Part shown: one piece after another, positions 21,123-30,700 of the stretch
Numbering within the stretch: position 1 is the stretch's first letter
Layout: each line of letters opens with the position of its first letter
IMG/VR virus record: IMGVR_UViG_3300030099_004038
Span: 1-58,075 of that record
Strand: one strand, 5' to 3'
Origin: a virus
Length of the DNA stretch: 58,075 nucleotides
Position numbers and translations under genes: made by a program
The notes under the pieces: generated by a model
The model's input: the letters and a program-made list of their open reading frames with translations, nothing else
The model's database searches: none
Told to the model about the DNA's origin: nothing

Positions 21123-22271
21123 ATGGAAAATAAAGAAAAACCTAAATTCACGGTAAAAGCTGTGGAAGGAGTTGAAGAAAAATCAACTCAACAATTGGAA
21201 CAAGAGCTTCTTGATAAACATGAAGAAAAATTTGAAGGAGCTCCAAAAGAAGAAAAACAAGTAGAGCAAGTTGATACAAGCTCTGAAAAAATAGAGGAGC
21301 CTGTTGCTGAAACGCAAGAGCCTCCAAAGCAGGATGAAGGAATAAAAGATACTGATATTCTTAAATATATTAAGGATAGGTATGATAAAGAAATATCATC
21401 TGTTGATGATTTGTTTACTCAAAGAGAGGCAAATGAAGATTTACCAGAAGATGTTTCAGCGTTCTTTAAATATAAAAAAGAAACGGGTCGAGGTATTGAA
21501 GACTTTATGCGATTGCAGAAAGACTACAATGACTTAGACGAAGACATTGTGCTGGCTGATTACTATGCGGCTACAGAAGAAGGTTTGGATGCTATTGATA
21601 TTCAAGATTTGATGGATGATAAATTTGGATACGATTCTGAACTGGATGATGAAAAAGCTGTAAAAAAAATCAAGTTAGCCAAAAAAAGAGAACTTTCAAA
21701 AGCGAGAAAGTTTTTTAATGAGCAGAAAGAGCAATACAAACTACCACTTGAGTCAAGCCCGGGAGTTAGTTCTGAAGCAAATGAAGAATATAATCGCTAT
21801 AAAAGTTATGTAGAGGAGTCTAAAACTCGTGAGGAAGCCATGAATAAAAGGTACGATTGGTTTGTCCAGAAAACAAATGAGGTTTTCAATAGTGATTTCA
21901 AAGGTTTTGAGATTACTGTTAATGACAAAACTTATAACTACCGACCTGGTGATACGTCTGAACTCAGAAACAAACAGTCAGATTATAATACATTTATAAA
22001 ACCGTATTTAGATCAAGAGACTGGAATGATGAAAGATGCTAAGGGATACCACAGAGCAATGTCAATTGCAATGAATCCTGAAAAATTTGCCAGATTTTTT
22101 TATGAGCAAGGAAAGTCCGAAGCTATTGATGATGTTGCTAAAAAATCAAAAAACATTGATATGGTAAGGAACAAGCCTCAAGCCTTCAGCAAAAACGGAT
22201 TAAAGATTCGTCCAGTTGGAGATACATCGAGTGGAAGAGGACTCAAAATAAAAAGTATAAAAAGAGTATAA
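21123..22271 (+). CDS. Scaffolding-like protein
   Basis: 382 aa, very rich in Glu, Lys, Asp and Gln, starting with a disordered acidic region (residues 1-80) and continuing as charged helices (DDEKAVKKIKLAKKRELSKA). The C-terminus is basic (GLKIKSIKRV), as expected for the part of a scaffold that touches the capsid shell. Position between portal and major capsid genes is the canonical scaffold position. No protease motif is seen. Confidence 0.75.
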   Translation: MENKEKPKFTVKAVEGVEEKSTQQLEQELLDKHEEKFEGAPKEEKQVEQVDTSSEKIEEPVAETQEPPKQDEGIKDTDILKYIKDRYDKEISSVDDLFTQREANEDLPEDVSAFFKYKKETGRGIEDFMRLQKDYNDLDEDIVLADYYAATEEGLDAIDIQDLMDDKFGYDSELDDEKAVKKIKLAKKRELSKARKFFNEQKEQYKLPLESSPGVSSEANEEYNRYKSYVEESKTREEAMNKRYDWFVQKTNEVFNSDFKGFEITVNDKTYNYRPGDTSELRNKQSDYNTFIKPYLDQETGMMKDAKGYHRAMSIAMNPEKFARFFYEQGKSEAIDDVAKKSKNIDMVRNKPQAFSKNGLKIRPVGDTSSGRGLKIKSIKRV

Positions 22272-22289
22272 ACTAAAAAATTTAAAAAA

Positions 22290-23741
22290 ATGGCGGTAAA
22301 TGCAACTCCAGGGTTTGACTTAATTCCATCAGCGGAACGAGTTACCCTACAAACAAACTACATTACCAACTTCGACTTTTTAAATCAGTATCTTCCAGAT
22401 ACTTATGAAAAAGAGTTTGAAAGATATGGTAATAGATCAATCTCATCTTTCTTAAGAATGGTGGGAGCTGAAATGCCTACTAACTCTGACATGATAAAAT
22501 GGGCAGAGCAAGGTAGACTACACATTAAATACACAAACGTAAATGCTGACGGTAACCCTGCGGATAATCAAGCAACGTTTACTGTAAACGATGTATTAAA
22601 CCCAACTATTCCAGGTGGTACAACTACTGCTGGCAACGGTGGTATTGCAATAAGAGTAGGACAGACGGTTATGATTTCTGATAATACGGCTGGTTCTAAC
22701 TTAAGCAATAAAGCGGTTGTTACAAATGTTAACTACACTACAGGAGTAGTGACTTGTGATTTTTACGAAGCGGCAGGTCAAGCTATGGCTAATAATGCTA
22801 CAGTTACGATGTGGATTTATGGTTCTGAATTTAAGAAAGGAACTGAAGGCATGACTGAAAGCTTAGAGTCTGATGACTTCATCTTTGACAATAAACCTAT
22901 TATTATTAAAGATAAGTATGCTGTTTCTGGTTCTGACATGGCGCAAATTGGATGGATTGAAATCACTTCAGAAGATGGTGCTAATGGTTACTTATGGTAT
23001 TTAAAGTCAGAGCACGATACAAGATTAAGATTTGAAGATTATATGGAAACAGCTTTAGTTGAGGCGGTTCCTGCTGAGTCAGGTTCTGGTGCGGCTATTC
23101 ATTTTGGTAACGCTGCTGGTACAGATGGCCAGGGTGGTTCTGAAGGAGTATTCCATGTTGTAGGTCAAAGAGGTAATGTTTATGGTGGAGGTAATCCAAC
23201 TACATTAGCTGACTTTGATTCAATTATTCAAAGACTTGATAAGCAAGGTGCTATTGAAGAAAATGTTATTTTCATGAACAGACAATTCACATTTGATATG
23301 GACGATATGTTAGCTGCTCAAAACTCTTACGGAGCGGGTGGTACATCATACGGTTTATTTGATAATGATGAAGAGATGGCTCTTAATTTAGGTTTCACAG
23401 GATTCCGTAGAGGATATGACTTCTACAAGTCTGACTGGAAATACCTAAACGATCCTACAATGAGAGGTGGTTTAGTAGGTGGAGGAATCAATGGACTTTT
23501 AGTTCCAGCTGGTTCTACTACAGTATACGACCAAATCTTAGGTAAGAACGCGAAGAGACCATTCTTACATGTTAGATACAGAGCTTCTGAAACTGAAGAC
23601 AGACGTTACAAAACTTGGATGACTGGTTCAGGTGGCGGAGCAAGAACTTCTTCTTTAGACGCAATGGAGGTTCACTTCTTAACAGAAAGAACTGTATGTA
23701 CTTTAGGTGCAAACAACTTCTTCTTGTTCCAAAATGCATAA
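22290..23741 (+). CDS. Major capsid protein
   Basis: 483 aa in the major capsid position after portal and scaffold. N-terminus MAVNATPGFDLIPSAERVTL; the C-terminal half has a region rich in Gly and aromatic residues. Residues about 95-178 (VGQTVMISDNTAGSNLSNKA, VVTNVNYTTGVVTCDFYEAA) look like an inserted small beta domain similar to a module in other virion proteins here. HK97 fold is presumed but cannot be shown. Codon usage shows more C-ending codons than many neighbours, in line with high expression, and a strong hairpin follows the gene. Confidence 0.8.
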   Translation: MAVNATPGFDLIPSAERVTLQTNYITNFDFLNQYLPDTYEKEFERYGNRSISSFLRMVGAEMPTNSDMIKWAEQGRLHIKYTNVNADGNPADNQATFTVNDVLNPTIPGGTTTAGNGGIAIRVGQTVMISDNTAGSNLSNKAVVTNVNYTTGVVTCDFYEAAGQAMANNATVTMWIYGSEFKKGTEGMTESLESDDFIFDNKPIIIKDKYAVSGSDMAQIGWIEITSEDGANGYLWYLKSEHDTRLRFEDYMETALVEAVPAESGSGAAIHFGNAAGTDGQGGSEGVFHVVGQRGNVYGGGNPTTLADFDSIIQRLDKQGAIEENVIFMNRQFTFDMDDMLAAQNSYGAGGTSYGLFDNDEEMALNLGFTGFRRGYDFYKSDWKYLNDPTMRGGLVGGGINGLLVPAGSTTVYDQILGKNAKRPFLHVRYRASETEDRRYKTWMTGSGGGARTSSLDAMEVHFLTERTVCTLGANNFFLFQNA

Positions 23742-23754
23742 TGCATAAATAATT

Positions 23755-23812
23755 AAAGGGAGGCGAAAGGCATACATGTAAACGTTCTCTGAGTAACCTC
23801 CCTTTTATTTTT
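23755..23812 (+). terminator. Hairpin terminator after the capsid gene, long loop
   Basis: AAAGGGAGG (23755-23763) pairs perfectly with CCTCCCTTT (23797-23805), followed by TATTTTT. The loop is 33 bases, much longer than usual, and contains CATACATGTAAACGTTCTC. A similar 9-bp stem with a 32-base loop follows the SSB-like gene at 51999-52048. Confidence 0.7.
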
Positions 23813-23835
23813 AACTTTAATTAAATTATAATAAA

Positions 23836-24594
23836 ATGAAAAAAACAAAAAAAATATTCGTAGATAAGACGTATCGTCTTAAAAAAGATATAGCTCCTTT
23901 GAGTTATATGTTATCCTCACATCACACCAGAAGATCACCTTTATTACACTTTGATGAAGAGACTGGTGAAAACAAACAATTAAGATATGCTCGTAATCAA
24001 AAATCTCCTTTTATAGATGAGCAAGATGGAAATGCTATAATGGAGCCTATAATTTTTGAAGATGGTTTTTTAAGTGTTCCAAAAACCAATCAGGTATTAC
24101 AAGAGTTTTTATATTATCATCCTTCAAGAGACACTGTATTTGAAGAAATGAATAAAGAAAAAGATGCTTCTGAAGAGTTTGAAGTAATGGAGTCTCAACT
24201 AAATGCACAAATTGCTGCTAAAGAGCTTTCGTTAGAAAAGTTAATTGCAGTTGGTCGTATTTTAATAGGGGGAGCGGTAAACAAAATGTCAACAGCAGAA
24301 TTAAAAAGAGATATTTTATTGTTTGCTCAATCTGAGCCTGAAACTTTTATGGAAGTGTTAGAAGATCCAGATTTAACTTTTGAAGACGAGGTTAGACAGT
24401 TTTTTAATGAAAAACTTTTAACTTTTAGAAATAAAAACAAAGATGTTTATTTTAATATACCTGGTAACAAAAAGAAAATGTTAACCATTCCTTTTAATGA
24501 AGACCCTTACCATATTGTATCGTCTTATTTAAAAAGTGATGATGGTTTAGAAGTTTATAAAGGACTAATAAAGTTACTAAAATCAGATTCGTAG
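23836..24594 (+). CDS. 252-aa protein downstream of the capsid gene
   Basis: A mostly helical protein starting MKKTKKIFVDKTYRLKKDIA, with HHTRRSPLLHFDEETGENK and LLHFDE near residue 38. The centre is acidic (EMNKEKDASEEFEVMESQLN) and the C-terminus basic and hydrophobic. I recall similar genes after the capsid gene of Bacteroidota phages, but with no assigned function; a head-completion or structural accessory role is only positional. It lies between the capsid terminator and the promoter at 24602, without its own recognisable promoter. Confidence 0.65.
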   Translation: MKKTKKIFVDKTYRLKKDIAPLSYMLSSHHTRRSPLLHFDEETGENKQLRYARNQKSPFIDEQDGNAIMEPIIFEDGFLSVPKTNQVLQEFLYYHPSRDTVFEEMNKEKDASEEFEVMESQLNAQIAAKELSLEKLIAVGRILIGGAVNKMSTAELKRDILLFAQSEPETFMEVLEDPDLTFEDEVRQFFNEKLLTFRNKNKDVYFNIPGNKKKMLTIPFNEDPYHIVSSYLKSDDGLEVYKGLIKLLKSDS

Positions 24595-24601
24595 TTATTT
24601 G

Positions 24602-24609
24602 TATCTTTG
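24602..24609 (+). promoter_or_regulatory. Promoter of the 92-aa/253-aa virion pair (-7 element)
   Basis: TATCTTTG, 30 bases before the ATG at 24640. It belongs with 11938 and 34989 to the subgroup followed by C rather than TAA. Confidence 0.55.
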
Positions 24610-24639
24610 CGTTTTATTAACCCATTAAAATTTTTAATT

Positions 24640-24918
24640 ATGGACAAATTTTTATCAGTGCCTGTAACAGGCGAAACAAATTTCTTTCTTAGCGTTTCAG
24701 ATGTAATCGCTATTACAAGATCAAGTGATACTGAGACTATTATCACTTACAACAGTGGAAACACAGCAACTCTTACTCACGGAAGTGTTGGAGCTGCGGA
24801 CTTTGAAATGAGAGACTCTCTTCAAAATGCTATGAGTTTAGCATTAGAAACACAGTGGACTAATGTGGTTGCAGCATACGTTCCTGCGAAGGCAGTTTCA
24901 GCAATAGTTATAGCTTAG
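24640..24918 (+). CDS. Small virion protein, paralogous to the next gene's C-terminus
   Basis: 92 aa starting at ATG 24640 (MDKFLSVPVTGETNFFLSVS). I prefer this to an upstream TTG because it lies after the promoter. The C-terminal part (SLQNAMSLALETQWTNVVAA) resembles the end of the 253-aa protein (QVLESKWTNI). A beta-sandwich decoration protein is possible. High Ala/Thr/Val content is typical of capsid-associated proteins. Confidence 0.65.
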   Translation: MDKFLSVPVTGETNFFLSVSDVIAITRSSDTETIITYNSGNTATLTHGSVGAADFEMRDSLQNAMSLALETQWTNVVAAYVPAKAVSAIVIA

Positions 24919-24920
24919 AT

Positions 24921-25682
24921 ATGGCAAAGTATGTAGGCGTACAAATTCCTATTTATGACAGCTCCACTGCAACGGGAGCAGCCATAGCGGTTTCATCCTC
25001 CACGACTGGAACTGCGGCAGGGAAGCTAACAGATACGGGTCAAACATTTACTTCAACAGCTAATGTTGGTGACTTTGTTTTTTTGGCTAATAGAAGTTTT
25101 GCTAAAGTTACAGCTGTAGACAGTAATGATGTATTAAGTATTAGCGGATCAGCAACTGCAACTCTTGAAGGATCAGGAGTAGCGTACAGTTTGGTAGCTG
25201 CGGCTAACGCATTTTCTGGACAATTAAGCGGTGCGGCTTTTTTAACTGATATTAAAGGAGGCGATATGATTGTTAATTTATCAACTAATCAATCCTTTAA
25301 AATCACTGATGTAATTAGTGATGACACGGTGACTATTGAAAAAGCTGGAGGATTATTAAATGGAGACGAGTTCTTTATTTTATCTGATAGAGAAGATGGT
25401 CCTAACCGAAAAGTTAGAGTAGACAATGCTACTTTAATTAGAGGTAACGCGGTTACCGGTCAAGTGACTGTTCATTACAAAAGAGGTGCTACTAATCAAA
25501 AACTTACTTTTGATTTAGGAGACTCTTCAGCTACATCTAAAGATAGGTTTTCTACACAGTTTAAAGAAACCGCTCAACAAGTTTTAGAAAGTAAATGGAC
25601 AAATATAACTATCCCAATGCCTTATGTTAAGTCAGACGGTACAGTTGATATTCAGTGGGCAACAAACTTTGCATTCTCGTAA
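24921..25682 (+). CDS. Virion protein with two GD/TAVDS modules
   Basis: 253 aa, beta-rich. Residues about 36-91 (TANVGDFVFLANRSFAKVTA) and 98-155 (IKGGDMIVNLSTNQSFKITD) are two copies of the module also seen in the 8092 product. The C-terminus (KETAQQVLESKWTNITIPMP) matches the previous small protein. A capsid decoration or fibre-like role is likely. It is closed by a strong terminator at 25702-25739. Confidence 0.65.
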   Translation: MAKYVGVQIPIYDSSTATGAAIAVSSSTTGTAAGKLTDTGQTFTSTANVGDFVFLANRSFAKVTAVDSNDVLSISGSATATLEGSGVAYSLVAAANAFSGQLSGAAFLTDIKGGDMIVNLSTNQSFKITDVISDDTVTIEKAGGLLNGDEFFILSDREDGPNRKVRVDNATLIRGNAVTGQVTVHYKRGATNQKLTFDLGDSSATSKDRFSTQFKETAQQVLESKWTNITIPMPYVKSDGTVDIQWATNFAFS

Positions 25683-25701
25683 ACACTATTGTTATATTTT
25701 T

Positions 25702-25739
25702 AAGAGGGGCTCTAAAAAAATTAGAGCCTCTTTTTTTTT
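25702..25739 (+). terminator. Rho-independent terminator
   Basis: AAGAGGGGCTCTAA pairs with TTAGAGCCTCTT with a single-base bulge, a short A-rich loop, then nine T. It lies between the 253-aa gene stop (25682) and the promoter at 25742. Confidence 0.85.
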
Positions 25740-25741
25740 GT

Positions 25742-25749
25742 TATCTTTG
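25742..25749 (+). promoter_or_regulatory. Promoter of the connector/tail unit
   Basis: TATCTTTG followed by TAAAAAG, directly after the terminator at 25702-25739. The terminator-promoter pair separates head from tail transcription. The ATG follows at 25766. Confidence 0.7.
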
Positions 25750-25765
25750 TAAAAAGTTTTTCAAG

Positions 25766-26845
25766 ATGCCTATAAATGATGTAAGAAATACTGTATTGGC
25801 TATTGCCAACAAGAACAACTACGGATATATTTCTCCGCAAGATTTTAATCTTTACGCAAAACAAGCTCAACTTGACATGTTTGAAGATTATTTTTATCAG
25901 TACAACAACTGGATAAACAGAGAAAACAATCGTAGCTCAGGTAGTGGCTATGCTGATATAATAAAAGGATTAGAAGAAGTTATTGATACTTTTTCGGTAC
26001 AAGCGTTTTTAACTTTAGTTGATGCTGGTGGAGCAATAAATGCTCCTTCTGGACTATCAGGTCCTTCCGCTTATTTTTTACCTAATGATTATTATTTAAT
26101 AAATAAATTATACAGGTACCCTACCTTAAGAGTTGCAGGAACAACTACAACAGCCTTAGCTGGTAGTAACACGTTGATTGACACAAATACTGATTTTTTA
26201 GCAGCTGGAGTTCAGCCAGGCGATTTAGTTATCAATACAAGCGCTACTGGTATAGCTAATTATCCTGTAACAGGATCACTGGGATTACAAGGGTTTGTAA
26301 ATCAAATTTTAAACTCAGCCCCTGGAAGCAATAATGATACTATTATTTGTTCGGCTCAATTATTTGTAAATCCAGACGCTCTTCCTACGTTTGAAAATTA
26401 TGCAATATTTGATTCAAGAAATATTGTGGAAGTAGAAAGAGTAAGTCAAAGAAAAATATATAATTTAACAAGTTCTAATCTTACATATCCAACGAAACAA
26501 TATCCATGTTATGTTTTAGATGGTAATATTGCTTCGGTATATCCAACAGTTTGGGACGGTTTTAATATTCCTTACACTGTGGGAGACAACATGGGGTTTT
26601 GTGATGTTAAGGCTCAATATATTAGATACCCAAGAGATCCAAGATGGACGTTTCAAAACTTAGTTGGCGGAGAGCCCTTGTTTGATGCGTCTCAACCTGA
26701 CTTTCAAGACTTTGAACTACCTCTTTCTGATGAGCCAGCTTTAGTGGCTAAGATTTGTCAATACGTTGGTATAGAAATTAGAGAGGCAGAGGTCCTGCAA
26801 TTTGGATTAGGAGAAGAACAAATGAATACACAAGAAACAAGTTAA
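25766..26845 (+). CDS. Head-tail connector-like protein
   Basis: 359 aa starting at ATG 25766 (MPINDVRNTVLAIANKNNYG), downstream of the promoter; a longer in-frame ORF from 25655 would cross the terminator and is rejected. The N-terminus (YISPQDFNLYAKQAQLDMFE) is the style of connector proteins that I recall in these phages. Residues about 130-225 (VQPGDLVINTSATGIANYPV) contain the repeated GD-type module. The C-terminal region is acidic (LSDEPALVAKICQYVGIEIR). Confidence 0.65.
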   Translation: MPINDVRNTVLAIANKNNYGYISPQDFNLYAKQAQLDMFEDYFYQYNNWINRENNRSSGSGYADIIKGLEEVIDTFSVQAFLTLVDAGGAINAPSGLSGPSAYFLPNDYYLINKLYRYPTLRVAGTTTTALAGSNTLIDTNTDFLAAGVQPGDLVINTSATGIANYPVTGSLGLQGFVNQILNSAPGSNNDTIICSAQLFVNPDALPTFENYAIFDSRNIVEVERVSQRKIYNLTSSNLTYPTKQYPCYVLDGNIASVYPTVWDGFNIPYTVGDNMGFCDVKAQYIRYPRDPRWTFQNLVGGEPLFDASQPDFQDFELPLSDEPALVAKICQYVGIEIREAEVLQFGLGEEQMNTQETS

Positions 26846-26850
26846 TTATT

Positions 26851-27774
26851 ATGACATATATTACAGACTATCAATATTACGAAAACGGAGGAAATGTACC
26901 TGAAGATGCAAATTGGGGTTCTTATCAATATATATCTTTAGACGACATAGTAAATAATTTTATGTTAATGTTTCAGGGTAACAATGAATTAATTAACAAC
27001 ATCAATCGTTATCAGGTTTTATTTTTTGCTAAAAGAGCAATTCAAGAATTGAACTATGACGCGATGAAGGAAATAAAAATATTACAATTACAGGTAGACG
27101 ATCAGTTAAGATTTATACTTCCTCAAGACTATGTAAACTGGGTAAGAATATCTTGTTATAAAGATGGCTGTTTAAAACCCCTTACAGAAAACATTCAAAC
27201 AAATTGGAGTGGAGCATATTTACAGGACAATGACTATAAAATATTATTTGATATTCATGGAAATGTTTTAAAGCCGAATAAATCTAAATTAGATATAGAC
27301 AGGATTGATGGTGTTAAAAAAAGCATTTACTTAAACCAAAACAGTCCATATAACGGACAGATGGGGTTTAATATAGACGGTGAATGGTATTTTGATTACA
27401 ACATAGGAAGTAGATTTGGTTTAAATACAGAAACAGCAAATTCAAATCCTACATTTAGTATTGACAAAAGAGGAGGGGCTATTAATTTTAGCTCAGGATT
27501 AGCAGGAGAATCAATAGTGTTAGAATATGTTTCAGATGGTATGGAAAACGGAGACGACTCCAGTGTAAGTGTTAACAAACTATTTGAAGAATTTATCTAC
27601 GCTGCTATTAAATTTTCTTTTTTAAACAACAGAATATCTGCTCCAGAATACTTGGTAAACAGAGCTCGTAAAGACCGATCCTCTTTACTAAGAAATGCAA
27701 AGTTAAGAATTAGTAATATGCACCCTGGTAGACTGTTAATGAATCTAAGAGGTCAGGCTAAATGGATAAAGTAA
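26851..27774 (+). CDS. Tail tubular/adaptor-like protein
   Basis: 307 aa following the connector gene with a 5-base gap. The phrases NRYQVLFFAKRAIQELNYD and RFILPQDYVNWVRIS are typical of adaptor (gp11/gatekeeper-type) proteins of short-tailed phages, as I recall them. The C-terminus is basic (RKDRSSLLRNAKLRISNMHP). It should join portal and tail; no enzymatic motif is seen. Confidence 0.65.
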   Translation: MTYITDYQYYENGGNVPEDANWGSYQYISLDDIVNNFMLMFQGNNELINNINRYQVLFFAKRAIQELNYDAMKEIKILQLQVDDQLRFILPQDYVNWVRISCYKDGCLKPLTENIQTNWSGAYLQDNDYKILFDIHGNVLKPNKSKLDIDRIDGVKKSIYLNQNSPYNGQMGFNIDGEWYFDYNIGSRFGLNTETANSNPTFSIDKRGGAINFSSGLAGESIVLEYVSDGMENGDDSSVSVNKLFEEFIYAAIKFSFLNNRISAPEYLVNRARKDRSSLLRNAKLRISNMHPGRLLMNLRGQAKWIK

Positions 27775-27775
27775 T

Positions 27776-30700
27776 ATGTTAATACAAACCAATTTTATTG
27801 CGGGTAAAATGAATAAAAGCGTGGACGAACGTCTTGTTCCTCCAGGCGAATATGTAGACGCTTTAAATGTAAGGCTTGGTTCTACTGAGACCACTGAGAT
27901 TGGGGCGGTAGAAAATTCAAGAGGAAACACTCGTCTTACAACTTTAATGTATAACAATTTACCTTTGTCAGGAAGCGCTCGATGTATAGGGGCTTACGAA
28001 GATGGAATGAGAGAAACTATTTATTGGTTTGTTCATGACGAGTCTAACCCAGCATCATCTTCAGGAAAGGTAGATTTAATTGTATCTTTTGAAACAAATA
28101 CAAATACTTTGACGTATCACGTTCAAAGTGAAACTGTTTTAAATTTTGATCCTAAATTTTTAATAACAGGAGTAGATAAAATTGGAAACTTTCTTTATTT
28201 TACTGACGATTTAAATCCCCCTCGATATATAGATGTAACGGGCCAAGGCGGAGTAGCTTATCCAAGTGACGCTCCAGGTACTTTAGACCCTTTGGAAGAA
28301 GAAGATTTAAATGTAATTGTTCAGATACCAGGTTTTGAAGACCCAACCGCTACCACAATTCCGTTAGGAGCCCCTCACTTAGACTTTCCTCCAGACAATC
28401 AATCAGATGAAGACTATATGGAAAATAGATTTTTATGTTTTGCATATAGGTATAGATATTTTAATGAAGGATATAGTGCAACGTCTTTATTTACTAAACC
28501 AGCTTTTCTTCCTCGAGAGTTCAATTTTAGTTTAGAAAATTTTCTAAATGATGGAATGATTAATAGTCGTAATAGGGTTAATGTAACTTTTTCAACAGGA
28601 GACAGAAGGGTAAAAGAAATTCAGTTGTTAGTAAAAGAAACCACGAGTAATAATATATTTTTAGTAGAAAGAATAAACAAAGCAGACCAGGGGATTTCTA
28701 ACGATACATTTATAACCCGACAATTTTCTAACAAAAAAGTTTTAACAGTTATTGGTAGTGATGAATTATTAAGACTTTACGATAATGTTCCTCGTTTTGC
28801 AAAAGCTCAAACTATACAAGGTAATCGTTTAATGTATGGAAATTATGTAGACCAATACAATATAGAAAGAGGTCTTATTGACGGATCAGGAAACCTTCTG
28901 CCTGGAGGACAGGTTATTCCTACTCAATATACTTTAACAGCCATTTCTAATGAATTAGGAAATCAAGAGCTGGATCCTGCGTCAACTATAAGCTCCAGCT
29001 CTGGGGTTATTGATATAGGAGGTGGGGCAACTACTATTGTTGACAATCAAATGACTATAGACTTGTCCAGCTTACCTTCTCCTATCCCGCCAGGGCTTTC
29101 ACTTTCTTTTCAATTTAATGTTCAAAACGTAAGTCAAACCGATAACGGGGGCCCTGATGTGGTTACCACATTGATTCCTGATTTTAATCTTACTTGGATT
29201 TTTACAACTCCGGTTTCATATCCTACTCCGGTTGATTTAATAAACTCTTCGGAGTTTCAAGCGGCTGTAGGAACTTCGGCTAACATGGCTGTTTTATTAC
29301 CACCCACAAATCCGCCTGTTATACAAAACGGAACAACGCTAACAGATTACTTTAATAATGCTATTTATTTTGCATTACAATCAGCTAACGGAAATACTTT
29401 GCAGTTATTAAACACTTCTATAAACGGATCTTGCCCAGCCATACCTTTAACCACCTTTCCTCCAGTAGGGTCTATATGTGTTCAAGAACCAATTGGTTTT
29501 ACAGCTTTAGGTAATTCATTTAGACTACAACTACCAGGAGCTCAGTTTTATTTTGACAACGACCCTGCTAATCCTGGAGTGGCTGGTAATTTTAGTAATC
29601 AGTTTAATTATTTTGCATTTAACCCTGCTACATCAGCAGTAGCTGTTTCTGAGATTTCAGAAAACAGCAGTCTTCATAGTAATAGAGATTATGAGGTAGG
29701 TATTGTTTATATGGATAAGTTTGGAAGATCTTCTACCGTTTTAACTTCTGAATTTAATACCGTGTACTTTGGGTCTCAGTTTATGCAAAATAAAAATCAA
29801 ATACAGGTAACTATTCCTTCAGATGTTCCTGCTCCTTGGTGGGCAGAAAAATATAAGTTTGTTGTAAAACCAACTGAAGGAGCTTATAATACTATTTTTT
29901 CTAACTTAAACTATCAGCAAGACGGAACTGGTAATGCTGCTGGAGGGCCTGAAAATATAACTCAAGCAGACTTAGCCAGTTTTTGGTTTAGATTAGAAGG
30001 GGATTCACAAAATGTAGCTCAAATAGGACAGAAGCTTCGTGTAAAAATGGACGCTCAGGGGTCTACAGGGGTAACAGCTTTATGTGAAGTGTTGGATAAA
30101 AAAGCTATGTATACACAGCAAATTACAGCTGTTTCTCAGCCAGGGTTATACATGAGGTTAAAACCATCTAACTGGACAGCTATAAACCCAAATGTTAGAG
30201 AAGATATAAATTGTAAAAAAAGCGGAACTAATGACGATAAAGGTTGTAGTGGGGGTCATAATAACGTAACCCTTTCTTGTGGTGTAAATGATGGGGGTGT
30301 GGCGGCTACTATACCTGCCGGTTCTGTGGTTAAAATATCTATAGATAACAGAAGAGATCACAAAAACAGCCGTTGTCAGGGGAAAAGAATGAAGTTTACA
30401 AAATCAATAATTGCCACTCAAGACTATGCTAATATTCACGCTATGCTTGTAGGTGAGCAATTACAAAACGCTATGACTACTGCAAATGCAGAAATAGCAG
30501 ACGCTACTTCTATTTCATTTGACCCTACATTAGTTTTTACAAATACATCTACTTCTGGAGGAGCACCTGGTATTAGTTGTTTTTCAACTAAAGTTTGGGT
30601 TTATGAAAATGGAGCGGGAGAACAGTTTGTAATGATGAACTCTGGTATGCCTCGTTGTGGTTTTGCGAAAAAAAGACCGGCTAAAAGTAATCTTAGGGTA

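Noticed and set aside
25655-25765. Longer start for the connector gene at 25655
   Set aside because: It would place the coding region across a strong terminator and its promoter; ATG 25766 fits the promoter.
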